Of a stretch of 64,000 nt of DNA, positions 23,241 to 36,340 are shown piece after piece. This DNA is from Lepus europaeus. Its lineage: Eukaryota; Chordata; Mammalia; Lagomorpha; Leporidae. The notes below the pieces were generated by a model. That model had not been told where the DNA came from and searched no databases. It saw only the letters and a list, made by a program, of their open reading frames with translations. Location: contig NC_084837.1 of NCBI RefSeq assembly GCF_033115175.1, positions 23,746,266 to 23,810,265 on the forward strand, given 5' to 3'. How positions within the stretch are numbered: the stretch's first letter is position 1; each line of letters opens with the position of its first letter. Made by a program: the position numbers and the translations under genes.

Positions 23241-23990
23241 GAATGTTGGTTTAGCAGTCCTGCAGGGTTCCATGCTGCCAGATGCCCGACCCGAAGGCTT
23301 GATTCATTTGCCATCCCTGGTCCTGGCACAGATTCCCTCCCGGGAGGCCAAGTCCTGCTGTATCTGGTTTGTCAGTTGCCCTCACTTTGTAGTTTAAAAG
23401 CCGCTGCCTTCTCTTTCTAATTTTAGTCTCGGCATCTTAACACAATTTCGGTTCTCACAGACGCTAGAGTTAGAAAATGGATAAACACCCTCCGTTCTCG
23501 AATGGAAGAAGAGGGCTTTGTTCATTAATTTTTCAGCTCCTGCTTGTGGGGCTGTTGCATTTGGGAACACTGTGCATGGCAGCTCGCCTGGGCCGTAGGA
23601 TGCCCAGAGAGTCGACCGCAGGTTATCCCTGGGTGTGTCCGCCAGGGTGTTTCTGGAAGAGTTGGGTGTTTGAGTTGGCAGATGGAGTAGCAGATGGCTG
23701 TCCTCGAGGTGAGGGTCTTGGGCCGTCTCTTGGGGGCTTGACTAGCACTCAGGAGATGGAGGAAGGTGGGGTTTGCTCTCAGTCTCGCTGCCTGAATTGG
23801 GACACAGATCTTCTCCAGCCCTCCGTGCTCCCGGCTCCTGGCCCTTCAGATCTGGACTGGAATCTGTACCACAGACTCCTTGTTTCTTGGATCCTCCACT
23901 GTATCAGCAGCTTTGCTGGGCCTCTCACTTGCACTTGGTGAGTGGCTTCACTTCTCGGCCTGCAGAATCATGGGAGCTAGTACTTTATAA
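23241..23990. other. Intergenic DNA, nothing recognised
   Basis: The longest frame (23477-23941, plus) has no recognisable domain and no supporting splice or promoter signal. Confidence 0.5.
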
Positions 23991-23999
23991 TAAGCATGG

Positions 24000-24308
24000 T
24001 ATTCGTATGTAGTAGTATATATAATTATATGTTGTATGATGTATATCTATATATGTTATCATACATGTCTGTGCATAATTGTATAGTATATGTCAGGAAA
24101 GAATTGGAATGATATTCCAATGACATTATATATCTTTAGATGTACTTATATGAATTATAATATACCTACATACAGTTATAGGGCATGTATCTGGAGGTAA
24201 CTAATTATCACATTTATTATAAATTTAATATAATGTATATTTGGTTATATTACATATCTTTATAATAAATATGAATAATTATTTATACACACATAATATA
24301 TATATATA

Positions 24309-24346
<38 letters not shown>
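24000..24346. repeat. AT-rich block ending in a (TA)n microsatellite
   Basis: Over 300 bp of TA-dominated sequence ending in TA/TG dinucleotide runs (24296-24346). Confidence 0.85.
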
Positions 24347-24349
<3 letters not shown>

Positions 24350-24530
24350 ATGGACCCCTTACTGACATTTCAGTCAACAACAGACCACAGATATGATAGT
24401 GGTCTCATGAGATTAATTTTATAGCCGTTCTTGTTGTTGTAAATGCACTTGGTGATGTCTGCACAATCTCAAAATGACCTAACCATGCACCTCTCAGAGC
24501 ATCTCCCTTCTGTTAAACAATACGTGACCG
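24347..24530. mobile_element. Tigger-type (TcMar) MITE
   Basis: AGTCATGGACCCCTTACTGA with a CAGTCAACAACAGACC block, and a far end ACAATACGTGACC, resemble a Tigger-group MITE with terminal inverted repeats. It adjoins the TA block, its expected target type. Confidence 0.5.
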
Positions 24531-25854
24531 TGTCATATTGTTATGTAAGATACAGTCTATGTAACACAGACACATATCGGTTCTGTTGCTCTGGAGAACT
24601 CTGAAGCACACTTCTTTGTGTCCAGATTTCATAGTTTTCATTGTTTCTACCCATAACCTCAGAGGACAGTGGACAGCAAGTTACTCCGTGTAGGTCATTC
24701 TTCAAAAGAAAGCAAAGATAAACAGGAAGGAGGAGAACAGGATGGGGAGGAAGCCGACTTTCATTCTTGTTGATAATTCTATTTATGTTATTGCCTTTTC
24801 AGAGACTAATTGAAACCTTTGTTTTCTGTTTCCTGCGTGTATAAGTACATTTTTTTCAAATGGAGATTTAGGAGCACAATCTGTTCTGTAGGATCCTAAA
24901 CAAGGATTTCATCACTCCACTGAAAGGAACAGAAGCCACTAAAAAAGAGTGAGAGGATTTGTTGGAGGACAAACCCCTGGGGTTCTGGTTTTCTTCATGT
25001 ATGAGGTTCAGGGGTCGCAGGCTGCTGGAGTCCCCAGGACTCACGCTCTGTCTGACCGCCAGCCCTGTCCCTCCCAGCTTGCTGATTTGTGTCTTCTAGC
25101 GGAGAGAAGGGGCTGGAGATGGCTGCGGAGTCCTCAGCCAACAGTGTGTGCTGGAGATCTATCTGCAGAGTACGTTCCCTGCCACTCCCCTCCGGAATGC
25201 CTGCTCCACGTCCCTCACTGTATGTGAAGAAACTGAGCATTGAAAGGCTGAGTGGGTCACCAGGGACACTCAGGGTTAGTGCAGTGTATCTGGCAGTATG
25301 GGAGCAGGATCATCCCATCTACATTCCAGGCCCCTGTGTGTCGCACAGACTGTCTCTTAAATCCAGAAAGGAGCATGTGGCAAGACTCCCCACCTTCAGC
25401 AAATCGCCCCACAAAGCTTGAATGTTGCTTTCTGCATGACAGACTGCTAAGTGTTGAACAGACTGCCCATCCCCAGTGTGACTGATGAGCCGGAGAAATG
25501 GGCTTGCTGCTGCTGGTGGTCTCAACAGGTACAACTTTCCTGGTAGGAAATTGTTAGCAATTGTTAAAAAATGTTGAACATGCTTCAGCCTAGAAATAAT
25601 AATAATAATAAAGATGTACTACCCTCGGGAGACGTAATTGAACAAGTACACAAAGATGTATTTGTGTTGGTGTGTATTCAACTACACACACATACACAGG
25701 TTATTGCACAAATCTAGACATAAGTGATCTTGCATAAGGGACTAGTTTAATAAACGGAATGTACACAATGGACTAAATACTTATTAAAGATTATATGTAT
25801 CTACAGTAACTGAAAATGATGTTTAGCACACAGTAAGTTAAAAGCCTATGATGA
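24531..25854. other. Intergenic DNA, nothing recognised
   Basis: No gene; a short (AAT)n lies at about 25595-25612. Confidence 0.5.
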
Positions 25855-25978
25855 TACTTCAGAAGGTTCTTGGGTAAAAGGAATTAAAAGATGAGTTTAC
25901 TATGGTGCAAAGAAACTTTTGGGCACATGCTTGGTCGTTTTGTAGCACATATTTTCTACCAACTTTCCACAGACATTA
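25855..25978. mobile_element. Diverged mariner-type MITE
   Basis: ACTTCAGAAGGTTCTTGG through CTACCAACTTTCCACAGAC; weak inverted ends. Confidence 0.4.
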
Positions 25979-26985
25979 TGCCATTTATATAAAATACTAT
26001 GCAAAAGCCTTTGCAAAGAGCAACATTTAGAAAGATGTTCCACACGATATTAATGGCAATTTTTCTGGGCAGGGTTTTATTTTTCATGCTTGACTGCTTT
26101 GACTGAGTTTAATACAAGTGTGTTTTGCCTTTAGAGTAGAAAGTGCAAGGAAGCTGCTGGTTTTTGTTCAGAAAAATAATTTGGAGGTTGGCAATCATCA
26201 TGCATTATGCACTATTCCACCTGAGAGGGTGCCCTACCTTGTGTCAAGTAATGGCTTTGAGACTAGATTCTAGTCATCCCTTCGTGTCATGGCTGAACCC
26301 AGTCCTGACACTGCTATCACTGGGCTCACTCTCCCTTAAAGGTGGTGACAAAATGTCAGTGAAAGTGTCAAAGCAATAGTCAATAGAAACTGCCTTCCAG
26401 GCAGCGCAGACTGTATACTCGGGCGTTGAGGGAAGCTCAGTAGAGAAACAGAAACTATGTATTTTTTAAAGATACCAAATAGAAATTCTAGAAATAGAAC
26501 GTACAGCAGGTTGGAGGTGGCGACCGAGCAAACTTGAAGACTAGCTCTCTCTGGTCACCTTGCTTTCCACCTCCTCCTTACTTGTGTGTTCCTGGGAAAC
26601 AGCCTCATAGTTTCCATGTCATGCAAACCTGCCGCTTGCCCTGTTTGTACCCCGTCAGTGAGGCATGAGTTTTCTGTGCTCTCAGATCTCCAAAATCTCT
26701 CAGGGATTTGGGAGTATAAGGACATTTCCCAAGAAACCTGTGTTCACATCTGAGCTGCCCTTGTTCTCTCGAGCCTCCTCCTTAGGGAAGTCTTGAAACT
26801 TTGTTGTTTCTCCCATCTTAGCTTCCTCCAAGCCCAGGCTTTGGAAAGATCTAAGAATGCCACCTGACCTTAAGTTCTGTTGTAGTGTCCTTTGTCTGGG
26901 GCAGGAAGCATGGGATGCCTTGCCTCCATAGAACACGCTGCTGCTGAAGCTGCTGAAAGATCCAGAATATCAGGAAGAACTGGGC

Positions 26986-27040
<55 letters not shown>

Positions 27041-28392
27041 CCAGGCTAAAATGTCACCTTATTATCCGGCTGCATTTGTGTGCATGTGGGTGTGTGTGTA
27101 TTCATGGCTTAGCGAGTCTTTGTACTTCGCAGAATTGTTTGAGAAACAGTTTGATAAAGTCTTTGCAGAGCCAAGTCTGTGGAAAGTGCTTCGCACACAG
27201 ATGGAGGAGTACAACAGCTCTCTTGTCTTTGGACAGGAATTGCTGGAAAGGCCAATCTACAGCACTGCTTCTGAGCACCTGGCATTAGGTCAAAGGAGTC
27301 AACCCTCTAACCACCCCGGATTCTAATTTCCTTTAGAGGATTATTAGGGGCCAAGAGTACAACTTAATCAACAGTTCTCTTCTCTTAAAAAGATTTGCCT
27401 TCAAGGGGAGAACCTAGGTAGGAAAACACAAATCAAAACCAAAGCTATGGGTACTTAACTTATTGATGATAGCTCATTATTCAAATATCAACTCATTACA
27501 GAAATTTTGGAAAAACAAGAGAAAGAACAAAAGGCATCCATGGGTGGGGTGAGGGGCGTGGTTTGAGAGGCCTCCCTCAGCCTGCTTGGCTCATCATCCA
27601 GCAGGTTAGCCTAAGCTGGCTCCTGTGGTGGTGGCACGGGGTCCCAACAGGGCGAAAGTGGAAGCTATAAGGCCCAGATGTGCAAGTCTCACATCACCAC
27701 TTCCACTTGCATTCAAGTAAGTCCCAAGGCCAGCTTGGACAAAAGGAGTAGGGAAATGGATGCCACCTGTTGACAGAAGCAGGGTGTACACAGGGACGGA
27801 GGAATTGGTGCAGTCACGTTTGTAAACCACACTTCTCATCATTATTATATTTACACAATAGCTTCACTTTCTTTAGAATTAAAGCAAAAAATATCACCCA
27901 TAGAAAATGCCAGTCCTGGACCATTGATCGTACTTTGGGTTCTTGACTTATTCCTCAATGTCAGAAGAGCGCTTTCACTGGACATAATTGGAAAAGGGGT
28001 GAAAAGGAAGTCAGCGTATTCCCCGGAGGGCTGGCCTCTTCCATTTCTGTTGCCTGTCCCTGGGACGCGATGCACAGCATCATAAGCGAGGAGATAGCAA
28101 GTTCCCAGGGTCACCTCTACTGAGTGTCCAGGAGTCCTTCTGTCTTGTCCCCAGTCTCCTCCTCACATCATACCCAGGAAAAGTGGGAAGGAGATGAGTG
28201 CTGTCTAAAGAAAGAGATCAAATAAAAATGGGATTCACTCTTTGCCAGGTGGGCATATATAGACATAGTCTATAATTCTATTTGATATTGAACATTGTCA
28301 AATTGGATGTGTTTTGCTACAGCGAGAATTATGTGTTAAAATAGAAATTCCTCGAGTTCGTAATTGGGTTCTGTGTCTTGTCCTTTCCATAG
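25979..28392. other. Intergenic DNA, no gene recognised
   Basis: Apart from the microsatellite at 27.0 kb, nothing in this 2.4 kb resembles a gene or a repeat that I can name. Confidence 0.5.
26986..27037. repeat. Poly(A) plus (TA)n microsatellite
   Basis: About 16 A followed by about 18 TA units. It may mark the tail of an unrecognised retroelement. Confidence 0.9.
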
Positions 28393-28408
28393 CCTTTGTC
28401 ACTTTTCT

Positions 28409-28577
28409 TTTTTTGTTTATTTATTTATTTATTTATTTAATTTTTGACAGGCAGAGTGGACAGTGAGAGAGAGAGAGAGACAGAGAGAAAGGTCTTCCTT
28501 TGCCGTTGGTTCACCCTCCAATGGCCGGCGCACCGCGCTGATCCGATGGCAGGAGCCAGGTGCTTTTCCTGGTCTCC
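28409..28577 (-). repeat. 5'-truncated young C element, 16-bp target duplication
   Basis: CCTTTGTCACTTTTCT repeats at 28393-28408 and 28578-28593. A (TTTA)n runs near 28417-28440. The truncation again falls directly after TCTCCC. Confidence 0.92.
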
Positions 28578-28624
28578 CCTTTGTCACTTTTCTAACATGC
28601 TCCGTAACTGCTAACTGCTTTCCC

Positions 28625-28735
28625 CTGTGAGAATATAAATGGCCATTGGGCAGGGGTCTTGTCATTCATGGATGCATTTGAGGATGAGAACAGTGCCAGG
28701 CCGACAGCAGGTGCTCAGCAAGGATGTGCTGGCCA
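28625..28735 (+). repeat. MIR-tail-like fragment
   Basis: AACAGTGCCAGG...AGGTGCTCAGCAAGG resembles the 3' end of MIR. Confidence 0.4.
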
Positions 28736-29787
28736 GATGGAGGAGGGCGAGGTACCGCTGGAAGACTGAGTAAGAAGAGTGCAGATGCCAGCTCTGACTT
28801 TTGCAGGGGAAACCTTCCTGGGCGACCTTGCTGACAGCTCCCTTGTTGGTGCTGTAGGGACAAGAGCCTGATGACAGAAGAGCTAAGGGGGAGATCGGGG
28901 ACAGAACTAAATGGAAGAAGGTAAAGATGGAATGAAAACAGCGATATGGATGAGGCTGAAGCAGCAAACTGGCAGGGCCATGGGGTCAAGGGAAGTTTTC
29001 TCCCTAAAATGGGAAATAGCATAGAGATGGGACTCTTGCCATAGAGAGGGAGGGAAAAAGATACAGAAGAGGAAAGTCAGTGCATGCCAGCACAAACATC
29101 TTGAGAATCTGGGGGAAGGATCCAGGGCACGAGTAGAGCCACAAGGAGAAGCAGGGGCCTTTCTTCCATTGAATCTAGGTGGAAGTCAGTGTGGTGGGCA
29201 CAGGGGTAGGCACAGACAGGGTGGGAGAACGGGTGGCAGAGGATGAGGACACTGTGGGAGAAAGAAGAGGGAATGCTGGCTCTTTCATAGAGAAAAGGAT
29301 GTTCCCGTCTCCAGCAGTGGAGAGCATCCCCTGAGACGGTGTGGCTACTCCTCTGTTAGAACAAGGTATGGGGGGAACATGGCGTTGGTCACGGCAGCAT
29401 GGCATGGATTCTCATCCGCTGTTCTGGAGCTCAGTGAATGGCATCATTGCCTGTGCAGTTGCCCAAGCCAGAAACTTATAGTTGTCGTGAATTCTTCCCT
29501 CCACATCTAAGTAACGATCGAATCCTGCTGGTGATCGTTTACAAACACCTTTTACAGTCGTCCACTTCTTTCTGTTCCTGCTGCCGTGTTTTTAGGTCTG
29601 CTTACCTGAATTACCGCAGGTTAGGTTTCTAGCTGGGTTTCTGGCATCTACTCCTGTTCGCTTCTGTTAAATTCTCCGTGGTAGGGCCCGAGTGATCATT
29701 CCAAAAAGCTGATGTGATCACAATTCTTTTCCTGCTTGTTCCTGGTCAACAGCCCCTGATTGACATCAGGTGAAAGCCTAAATTTTT
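28736..29787. other. Intergenic DNA, nothing recognised
   Basis: No gene or clear repeat. Confidence 0.5.
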
Positions 29788-30105
29788 CTTTTTCTTCCCC
29801 AAAGAAACCTTTTATTTAATGAGTACTAATTTCATAAGTAAAATTTTAGGAATATAGTGATTTTTCCCACCATACCTGCCCTCCCACCTCCACTCCCACC
29901 CCACCTCCTCCTCCTCCCTCTCCCATTCTCAGTCCCATTCTCCCTTAAGAAAAAAAATCTGTTCCTCAACAGTCAAGACAAAAGCTGTTCAAGTTATTAC
30001 TTTACAAAGTGTCAATTTCACTTCTACAGGTTTCCTTTCAGGTGCTCTATTAGTTAGCACAGATCAGGGAGAACATATGGTATTTGCCTCTTTGGGACTG
30101 CAAAG
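29788..30105 (-). mobile_element. L1 3' end, older family
   Basis: A poly(T)/CT-rich start, a C-rich CCTCCCACCTCC stretch and AACATATGGTATTTGCCTC match a reverse-oriented L1 3' UTR. Heavily 5'-truncated. Confidence 0.7.
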
Positions 30106-31818
30106 CCTAAATTCTTGGACACAGCATACACTTCACGCCCTGGCTCCTAGCCACTGATCCATGAAGACGAGGACAGTGATGTTGCCCAGCTCAGTGATGG
30201 AGAATACTCACCAAAAATATTAACCATAAATTGGAGGCTGCAACACCAGGGGAAGAAATATTCTTCTTAAAATTTAAAACACATGTTCAAGTAGGGAGCC
30301 CAGGCACTGCCCAAATCTGCAACAATTTGAATATTTAAAAAATGACTTAGTGGATTGAATTACATTGAATGATGAAAATCCTTGTATTTATAAAAATGCG
30401 AAAAAAAGAGCCAGAAAGAGAACTATTAAATCATCATTTGAGATTACTTGCAAATGAATGTCTTCCTTTGACAATGGGTAAACAGAAAAATAATTAGGCA
30501 TTTAATTAATCCTTCCTAGAGCAACCTAGTAGCCCCAGGTAAATAAGGGAAGTTCTACTTTACAGAGGAATGTTCACCAGGAATGCAGACTGCATGAAGA
30601 ATTAGAAAGCCTGCTTGCTATAACCCCCATTAAAGTTACTTATTTAGGCAATGATGTCCTGTTGCTACGAAAACACTTAGATATAGGACTAGTGGGAGCT
30701 AAACAATTAGACCAAAAATAGCACCACAGAGATCACTGTTTTGTTTTTTGCAAAGGATTAAGAGATATTCATTATTCAATAAAACACTCAGATTGTCACT
30801 ACCTTAACTCAGGAGTAAATCCTAACAGCCAGTTAATCTTTATCTTCTCTGAAATGACAAAAATGCAACATGAAGTACAATGCCATCTAGCAAAAAAACA
30901 AAAACAAAGCACTCATGAACTCAAGTTCATTGTTTTAAATTTTAACTTCTGCACTTACATTTCAGGAGTTGAGGAGCAAATCGAATTGCATAGTAACATG
31001 GCAAGTGGACGAAATCAGAAAGTGGGACAACCGGCCAGGTTGTGGGGACTGTCTTATACAGAAGGCGTGGTTCTGGGCTAGGTCATGGTCTAAACTGTAA
31101 AGGACATTTCGAGAACAGGTTGTGCAAATTTGAATATGGGTTAAGTATTAGACAAGAATGAAGCACATTGTTATGGAAAGTTAGAGGACCGGACGTAAAA
31201 TCCGCCAATAATGAAAGCATGGTAAGTCCGTGTTGCTGGAGTACAGACACATACATGGGGGAGGAAGGATGTACAGCAAGGTGTGAATGGAGGTGATTTC
31301 TTGGTGGTAGGGATATGGTGTGGGAACTCATTTTTGCTTTTCAAACTGTCCTTCTGTACTTTGCATACCTTATTTTAAATAGTAAGTAACCGTAGTAGAG
31401 GGAGGCTGAATGTTCACAGTGGATGGAGGATGAGGCCCCTGCAGGCAGGAAGTGAAGCAAAGCACCCATATTTTGGGCAAGGTTTCCTCACCTAGGATGA
31501 TCATCCGGGACCTTGGACTTTTTTATTTCACTCATCAGACTGTGTCCGAAGGAGTAAGTAAGGAGGAAGTAAGATTCCTGAGCAAACCAGCCCCACATAG
31601 AGGAGTTTTATGGGTCTTTTCCATCTCTCCATTGCATGAGAAGTAGGTCTACCTGCTTCTCGGTTTGTGGGTCCACAGAGCTACTAGGAAATGTGCATCA
31701 CCCGAGACTTTTACTGCTCAGGCCAACTCCCAGAAAAGAGTTTTCAGGTCCTATCATCCCCATTGTTTGTTGCCTCATGGTTGTCTGGGTCTACAAAAAG
31801 GGAGGGAGGAATAAACAC
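30106..31818. other. Intergenic AT-rich DNA, no gene
   Basis: Some segments could be ancient L1, but I cannot support a call. Confidence 0.4.
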
Positions 31819-31934
31819 AAGGGTCCTCTAGAAAGTTCGTAGAAAAATGGCATTCAACGAACAGACTCTGTTGGTAAATTTTTGAAACCCATGCAATCTT
31901 CATGATTCCACAGACTTTTTGGAGACCCCTCATG
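31819..31934. mobile_element. Mariner-type MITE (HSMAR2/MARNA-like)
   Basis: GGGTCCTCTAGAAAGTTCG and CAGACTTTTTGGAGACCCC are inverted ends. Confidence 0.5.
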
Positions 31935-32972
31935 CGTCCAAATAAACTGTGGTTCTTCATGTGGATCTTGATTCCAACTGGCTTTGGGGCAAACTGGGCT
32001 TTAAGAAAGACGCGATTCACTTTAAGCAGAGTTTGTGACATGTAAACCCAGCAAACAAAGAGGATTTTTCCATGGACTAAGAACTTGGAAGCAGCTGAGC
32101 CCAATGTAACCTCGCTGTCCCAGGCTAGCGCTACCTCCCTTTGCAATTGGCAAAGCAGGAGAGAGGTTTCAGGCCCCCAAAGCAGATCCTTGATCAGCTG
32201 GAGCTGCCTAGATCCACCCTGGGCCAAACATCCAGCACATCAGCACTACCCAATTCTTTCCTTTCGTTTCCTTTCCCGTTCTCCAGGGCTCCATGGAACC
32301 CCACCTTAAAAGATGCCAAAAACAAATGAACAAAAGGCATTAAGTGGACTGATGGGCTCTTTTCTTTGGTATTTCAGGGAAAGTTATTAGGTTGAAATTC
32401 CATGTCATTGATATCAGGGCTTTGAGGGTCACTTGCATCCTCAATTTTCTTTTCCTTTTTATTATCTTCCTTTCCAATTGAACTTAAGCTCACAAAGATT
32501 ATGAATGAATGTGTGTGTGCACACACACACATTGTGAGAAAGCTTGTATTACTTAAAAGCAGCACTGATAATAAAAATTACTTATAGCCAGGAACTGTCT
32601 TCTGCATATTTCTAAGAGTAAAGAAAACTGGACCATCTCCTTTGCAGCTCTAAAATGACTTCATTATTGTGAAACATCAAGGTATAGCCACTAAGTATTT
32701 TAAGCACTTGGGCTCCCTCTAGAGGAACAATAATTTAAAAACACAGCTTTCTGCAGTTTTCAACTTAAATTTTGGTGCCTCTTAGAAATAGCCCATTTGG
32801 AAATAATCATGACAAGCTAGTTTTAATTAAGCATAATTTTTAAATTATAAAAGCAGAAATTCTTCATGATCTTTGCACTTTAAATTGTAATCATATCCAC
32901 TGAGTCAATTGGAATAATTCCTCCAATTGGTGAACAGCTAGCTGCCTTGTTTGCAATTATTCAGGACTGGTT
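31935..32972. other. Intergenic DNA, nothing recognised
   Basis: No gene. A short alternating CA/GT stretch occurs at about 32510-32531. Confidence 0.5.
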
Positions 32973-32987
32973 GCACGTGACACTTTT

Positions 32988-33015
32988 TTTTTTTTTGACA
33001 GGCAGAGTGGACAGT

Positions 33016-33051
<36 letters not shown>

Positions 33052-33314
33052 TCTTCCTTTGCCGTTGGTTCACCCTCCAATGGCTGGCGCACCGCGCTGA
33101 TCCGAAGCCAGGAGCCAGGTGCTTCTCCTGGTCTCCCATGGGGTACAGGGCCCAAGCACTTGGGCCATCCTCCACTGCCTTCCAGGTCATAGCAGAGAGC
33201 TGGCCTGGAAGAGGGGCAACCGGGACAGAATCCGGCGCCCCAACCGGGACTAGAACCCGGTGTGCCGGTGCCGCAGGCGGAGGATTAGCCTATTGAGCCG
33301 CGGCGCCGGCCTTG
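32988..33314 (-). repeat. C element (CSINE), full-length young copy, 15-bp target duplication
   Basis: Complete from poly(T) to GAGCCGCGGCGCCGGCC. GCACGTGACACTTTT repeats at 32973-32987 and 33315-33329. Among the least diverged copies here. Confidence 0.96.
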
Positions 33315-33329
33315 GCACGTGACACTTTT

Positions 33330-33716
33330 AAGTATGTAGCATTTCTGTGTGTGGGAATTCTGTTCCTAGGACCAAATCTCATCTGTGAAATTACTGAATC
33401 AAAGAAGATGATCTTTTCTGAAACAATGGTACATATTTCCATGTCACTTCCTAAGAGAACCGATGTGGATATGAAGATAACGGTGTTGACAAAACCTGTT
33501 TCCACACATCCTCCCAGCACTGGGTACTATGGTGTTAAAATGTTTCCATAATTCAATAGGCAAAAAAGGTGCATTCTCATGCTTTGATTTGAGTGTTTTT
33601 TGGCTTTTGGTTTCTCAAAAGCCTGGATAGCATTTACCTCCAAGGCGTGTGGAGGGCAGTGTATGATCCGGGAAGGCACAGAGGGGCTTCTGGAACTGGC
33701 AGTGCTGCTACTTTAA
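33330..33716. other. Intergenic DNA, nothing recognised
   Basis: A 79-codon frame (33312-33551, plus) starts inside a target duplication and is unlike known proteins. Confidence 0.5.
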
Positions 33717-34055
33717 AAAAAGGTTACTTACCTATTTTATTGAGAGAGAGAGCGAGAGCGAGAGCGAGAGAGAGAGAGAAAGAGAGAGCACTTACTTGCA
33801 TCTGATGGTTCACTCCCTAAATGCCCACACAGTGGGGTCCAGCCCAGGAGAAAGCCAAGACCTGGGAATTCAATCCAAGTCTGCAACCTGGGTGGTGGCA
33901 GGGACCTGAGCATCTGAGCCGTCACCTGCCGCCTCCCAGGGTGTGCATCAGCAGGAAACTGGAATCGGAAGTGGAGCTGGGACTCAGACTCAAGCACTCA
34001 GAAATGGGACACGGGCATCCCACGTGGTGTCTTAACCACTCTGCCTAACACCTGC
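33717..34055 (-). repeat. Diverged C element
   Basis: Reverse copy with a GAGAGCGAGAGC purine tract. Confidence 0.7.
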
Positions 34056-34492
34056 CTCAAACCTCGCCCCAGCAATGTTCTGTTTCTTGAACAGCATAAT
34101 GTCTACGTGGAAATTCACATGATAATTATTATTTAGATAGTATTGCATGTTGTATGCACTATTTAGCATGGATGATACATATAAAATGAAGAAAAATGTC
34201 CATATAGTTAGAGAGACTTTTGGTTTCAACCTAAACAAAAATGTATTTCCTCTATTTCCTAATCATATAAATTGAACTGTTGAATTTCTGCTGTTTTGCA
34301 TTTGTTAGGATTTCTCTTGGAGCTTGGTATACAATCAAGGCTTGTAAACATCTCATGTATTATTTGTCAAAACCTGCTGAGATTTGTATATAATTTAATT
34401 TCAATTAGTTTAATAGTAATTAAATCATCTATGTCTGCTTAAAAAATTGCCCCCAAATCTAACAGTTTAAAGCCCCAATTATTTCTTTTTTA

Positions 34493-34816
34493 AAAAAGAT
34501 TTATTTTATTTATTTGAAAGAATTACAGACAGAGGTAGAGCAAGAAAGAGAGAGAGGTCTTCCATCTGCTGGTTCACTCCCCAGATGGCCGCAATGGCCA
34601 GAGCTGCACCGATCCAAAGCCAGGAGCTAGGAGCTTCCTTCGGGTCTCCCACGTGGGTGCAGGGGCCCAAGAACCTGGGCCATCTTCCACTGCTTTCCCA
34701 GGCCATAGCAGAGAACTGGATCGGAAGTGGAGCAGCTGGGAGTCGAACAGGTGCCCATATGGGATGCTGGCGCTGCAGGCCGGGGTTTTAACCAGCTGCG
34801 CCACAGCACTGGCCCC
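34493..34816 (-). repeat. C element (CSINE)
   Basis: Full-length reverse copy ending CCACAGCACTGGCCCCC. Confidence 0.92.
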
Positions 34817-34924
34817 CTAAAGCCACATTTCTTACATTTTCTGTGGGTCAGAAGTCCATGTGGAGCTTAGCTGGGTCTTCTGGCTTAGGGTTTCTCACAG
34901 GCTATGGTCAAAATGTTGTCCAGG

Positions 34925-35393
34925 CACAAAAAAAGAATGAAATCCTGTGATTTGTGGCAACATGGATGTGCCAGGAGGATGCTGTGTTAAATGCAATAAG
35001 CCAGGCAGGCACAGAAAGACAAAGATCACATGAGAAAGAAGTTCAGGGAAAATGCTGATGCCATGGAAGTAGAGAGCAGACAGGGGCTCTCAGGGGCTGG
35101 GAAGGGTAGCGGGTGATAGGACAAAGCAGGTGTGGTCAGTGCATATAAGGCTAGTTAGGAGCATTAGGTTTTAGCACTTTGTAGCAGAACAGGTGGACTA
35201 TGGTTAATGATTTATGTATAATTCAAGATAACTAGAAGAGAGGATGTGGAACAAAGAAATGGTAAATGTCTGGGGTAAATGACGCTAATCACCCTGTTTT
35301 GATCTCTGTACATTGTATTCGTCCAAGTGTGGCAAGACCACACTGTGCTCCATAAATACATATAATTATTATGTGTCAAGTAAGAAGAAAAAC
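34925..35393 (+). mobile_element. L1 3' end, older family
   Basis: GAATGAAATCCTGTGATTTG, CAACATGGATG, AGGCTGGGAAGGGTAG-like text and CATAAATACATATAATTATT in order match the 3' end of a mammalian L1. The open frames here are not intact. Confidence 0.7.
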
Positions 35394-35699
35394 AACAGTT
35401 GGCTGGGGCCACTGACAGCTCAGAGCTGGACTTGGACACATTCCCTTCTGGGAATGCTCCCTTGGTTGTTGGGTCTGGATGGCGGGCTTCAGCTCCTTGC
35501 TGGCTGTTGGCCAGAGGCGTCTGTTTCTTGCCTTGTGAGCCTCTTCTTGGGACAGCTCACAGCGTGGCCGCCGGTATCCATCACAGTGAGTGACCACCTC
35601 TGGGGAGCGGTGTCCCAGGTGCTGGCTGCTGTGTCCACTGATTGGAAGCGATCTCTAGGTGCAGCTCGCATTGGAGGGGAAAGGATTACTCAGTAGTCT

Positions 35700-35904
35700 G
35701 AGTGCTGTGGTTTCAATGTGGCCCCCAAAGTTCTCACGTTGGAAACTGAATCCATAAATCCATATGCTGACAGTATTTGGAGCCAGGGCCTTTGAGAGGT
35801 AATTAGGGTTACATGAGGTCATGACTGACCGGCCCCCACCTTGGTGGTAGTGGTTTTGTAAGAGGACAAGAGACACAAGCTAGCATGCTTGCTCTCTCTC
35901 TCCA
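35700..35904 (+). mobile_element. MaLR-type LTR, left part
   Basis: GTGGTTTCAATGTGGCCCCC, GTTGGAAACTGAATCC and the rest match the 5' part of an MST/MLT-type LTR. It is interrupted by the composite insertion at 35905-36598 and resumes at about 36608. Confidence 0.6.
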
Positions 35905-35913
35905 TGTGATGCC

Positions 35914-36234
35914 TTCTTTTTCTTTTTCTTTTTTTTTAACTTTTATTTAATTAATATAAAGTTACAAAGTACAGCTTTTGGATTACAGTGTCTTTTCCCC
36001 CCCATAACTTCCCTCCCACCCACACCCCTCCCATCTCCTGCTCCCTCTCCCATCACATTCACATCAAGATTCATTTTCAATTATCTTTATATACAGAGGA
36101 TCACTTTAGTATATACTAAGTAAAGATTTTAACAGTTTGCACCCACACAGAAACACAAAGTGTGAAGTACTGTTTGAGTACTAGTTATAGCATTAATTCA
36201 CATTGTACAACACATTACGGATAGAGATCCTACT
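35914..36234 (-). mobile_element. Rabbit-type L1 3' end, 5'-truncated
   Basis: Poly(T) at 35914-35938, then AGTACAGCTTTTGGATTACA, a CCCTCCCACCCACACCCC block and GCACCCACACAGAAACAC, in the order of the rabbit L1 3' UTR reversed. It stops at GATCCTAC, where a C-element tail begins with no intervening host DNA. Confidence 0.8.
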
Positions 36235-36283
36235 TTTTTTTAAAGATTTATTTATTTGAGAGGCAGAGTTACAGGGAGAGAGA

Positions 36284-36340
<57 letters not shown>

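Noticed and set aside
26892-27326. 144-codon frame with a coding-like stretch followed by poly(A)
   Set aside because: I considered a processed-pseudogene tail, but the poly(A) and (TA)n are read as Lys and Tyr/Ile, the alternative frame meets a stop at once, and I recognise no parent gene.
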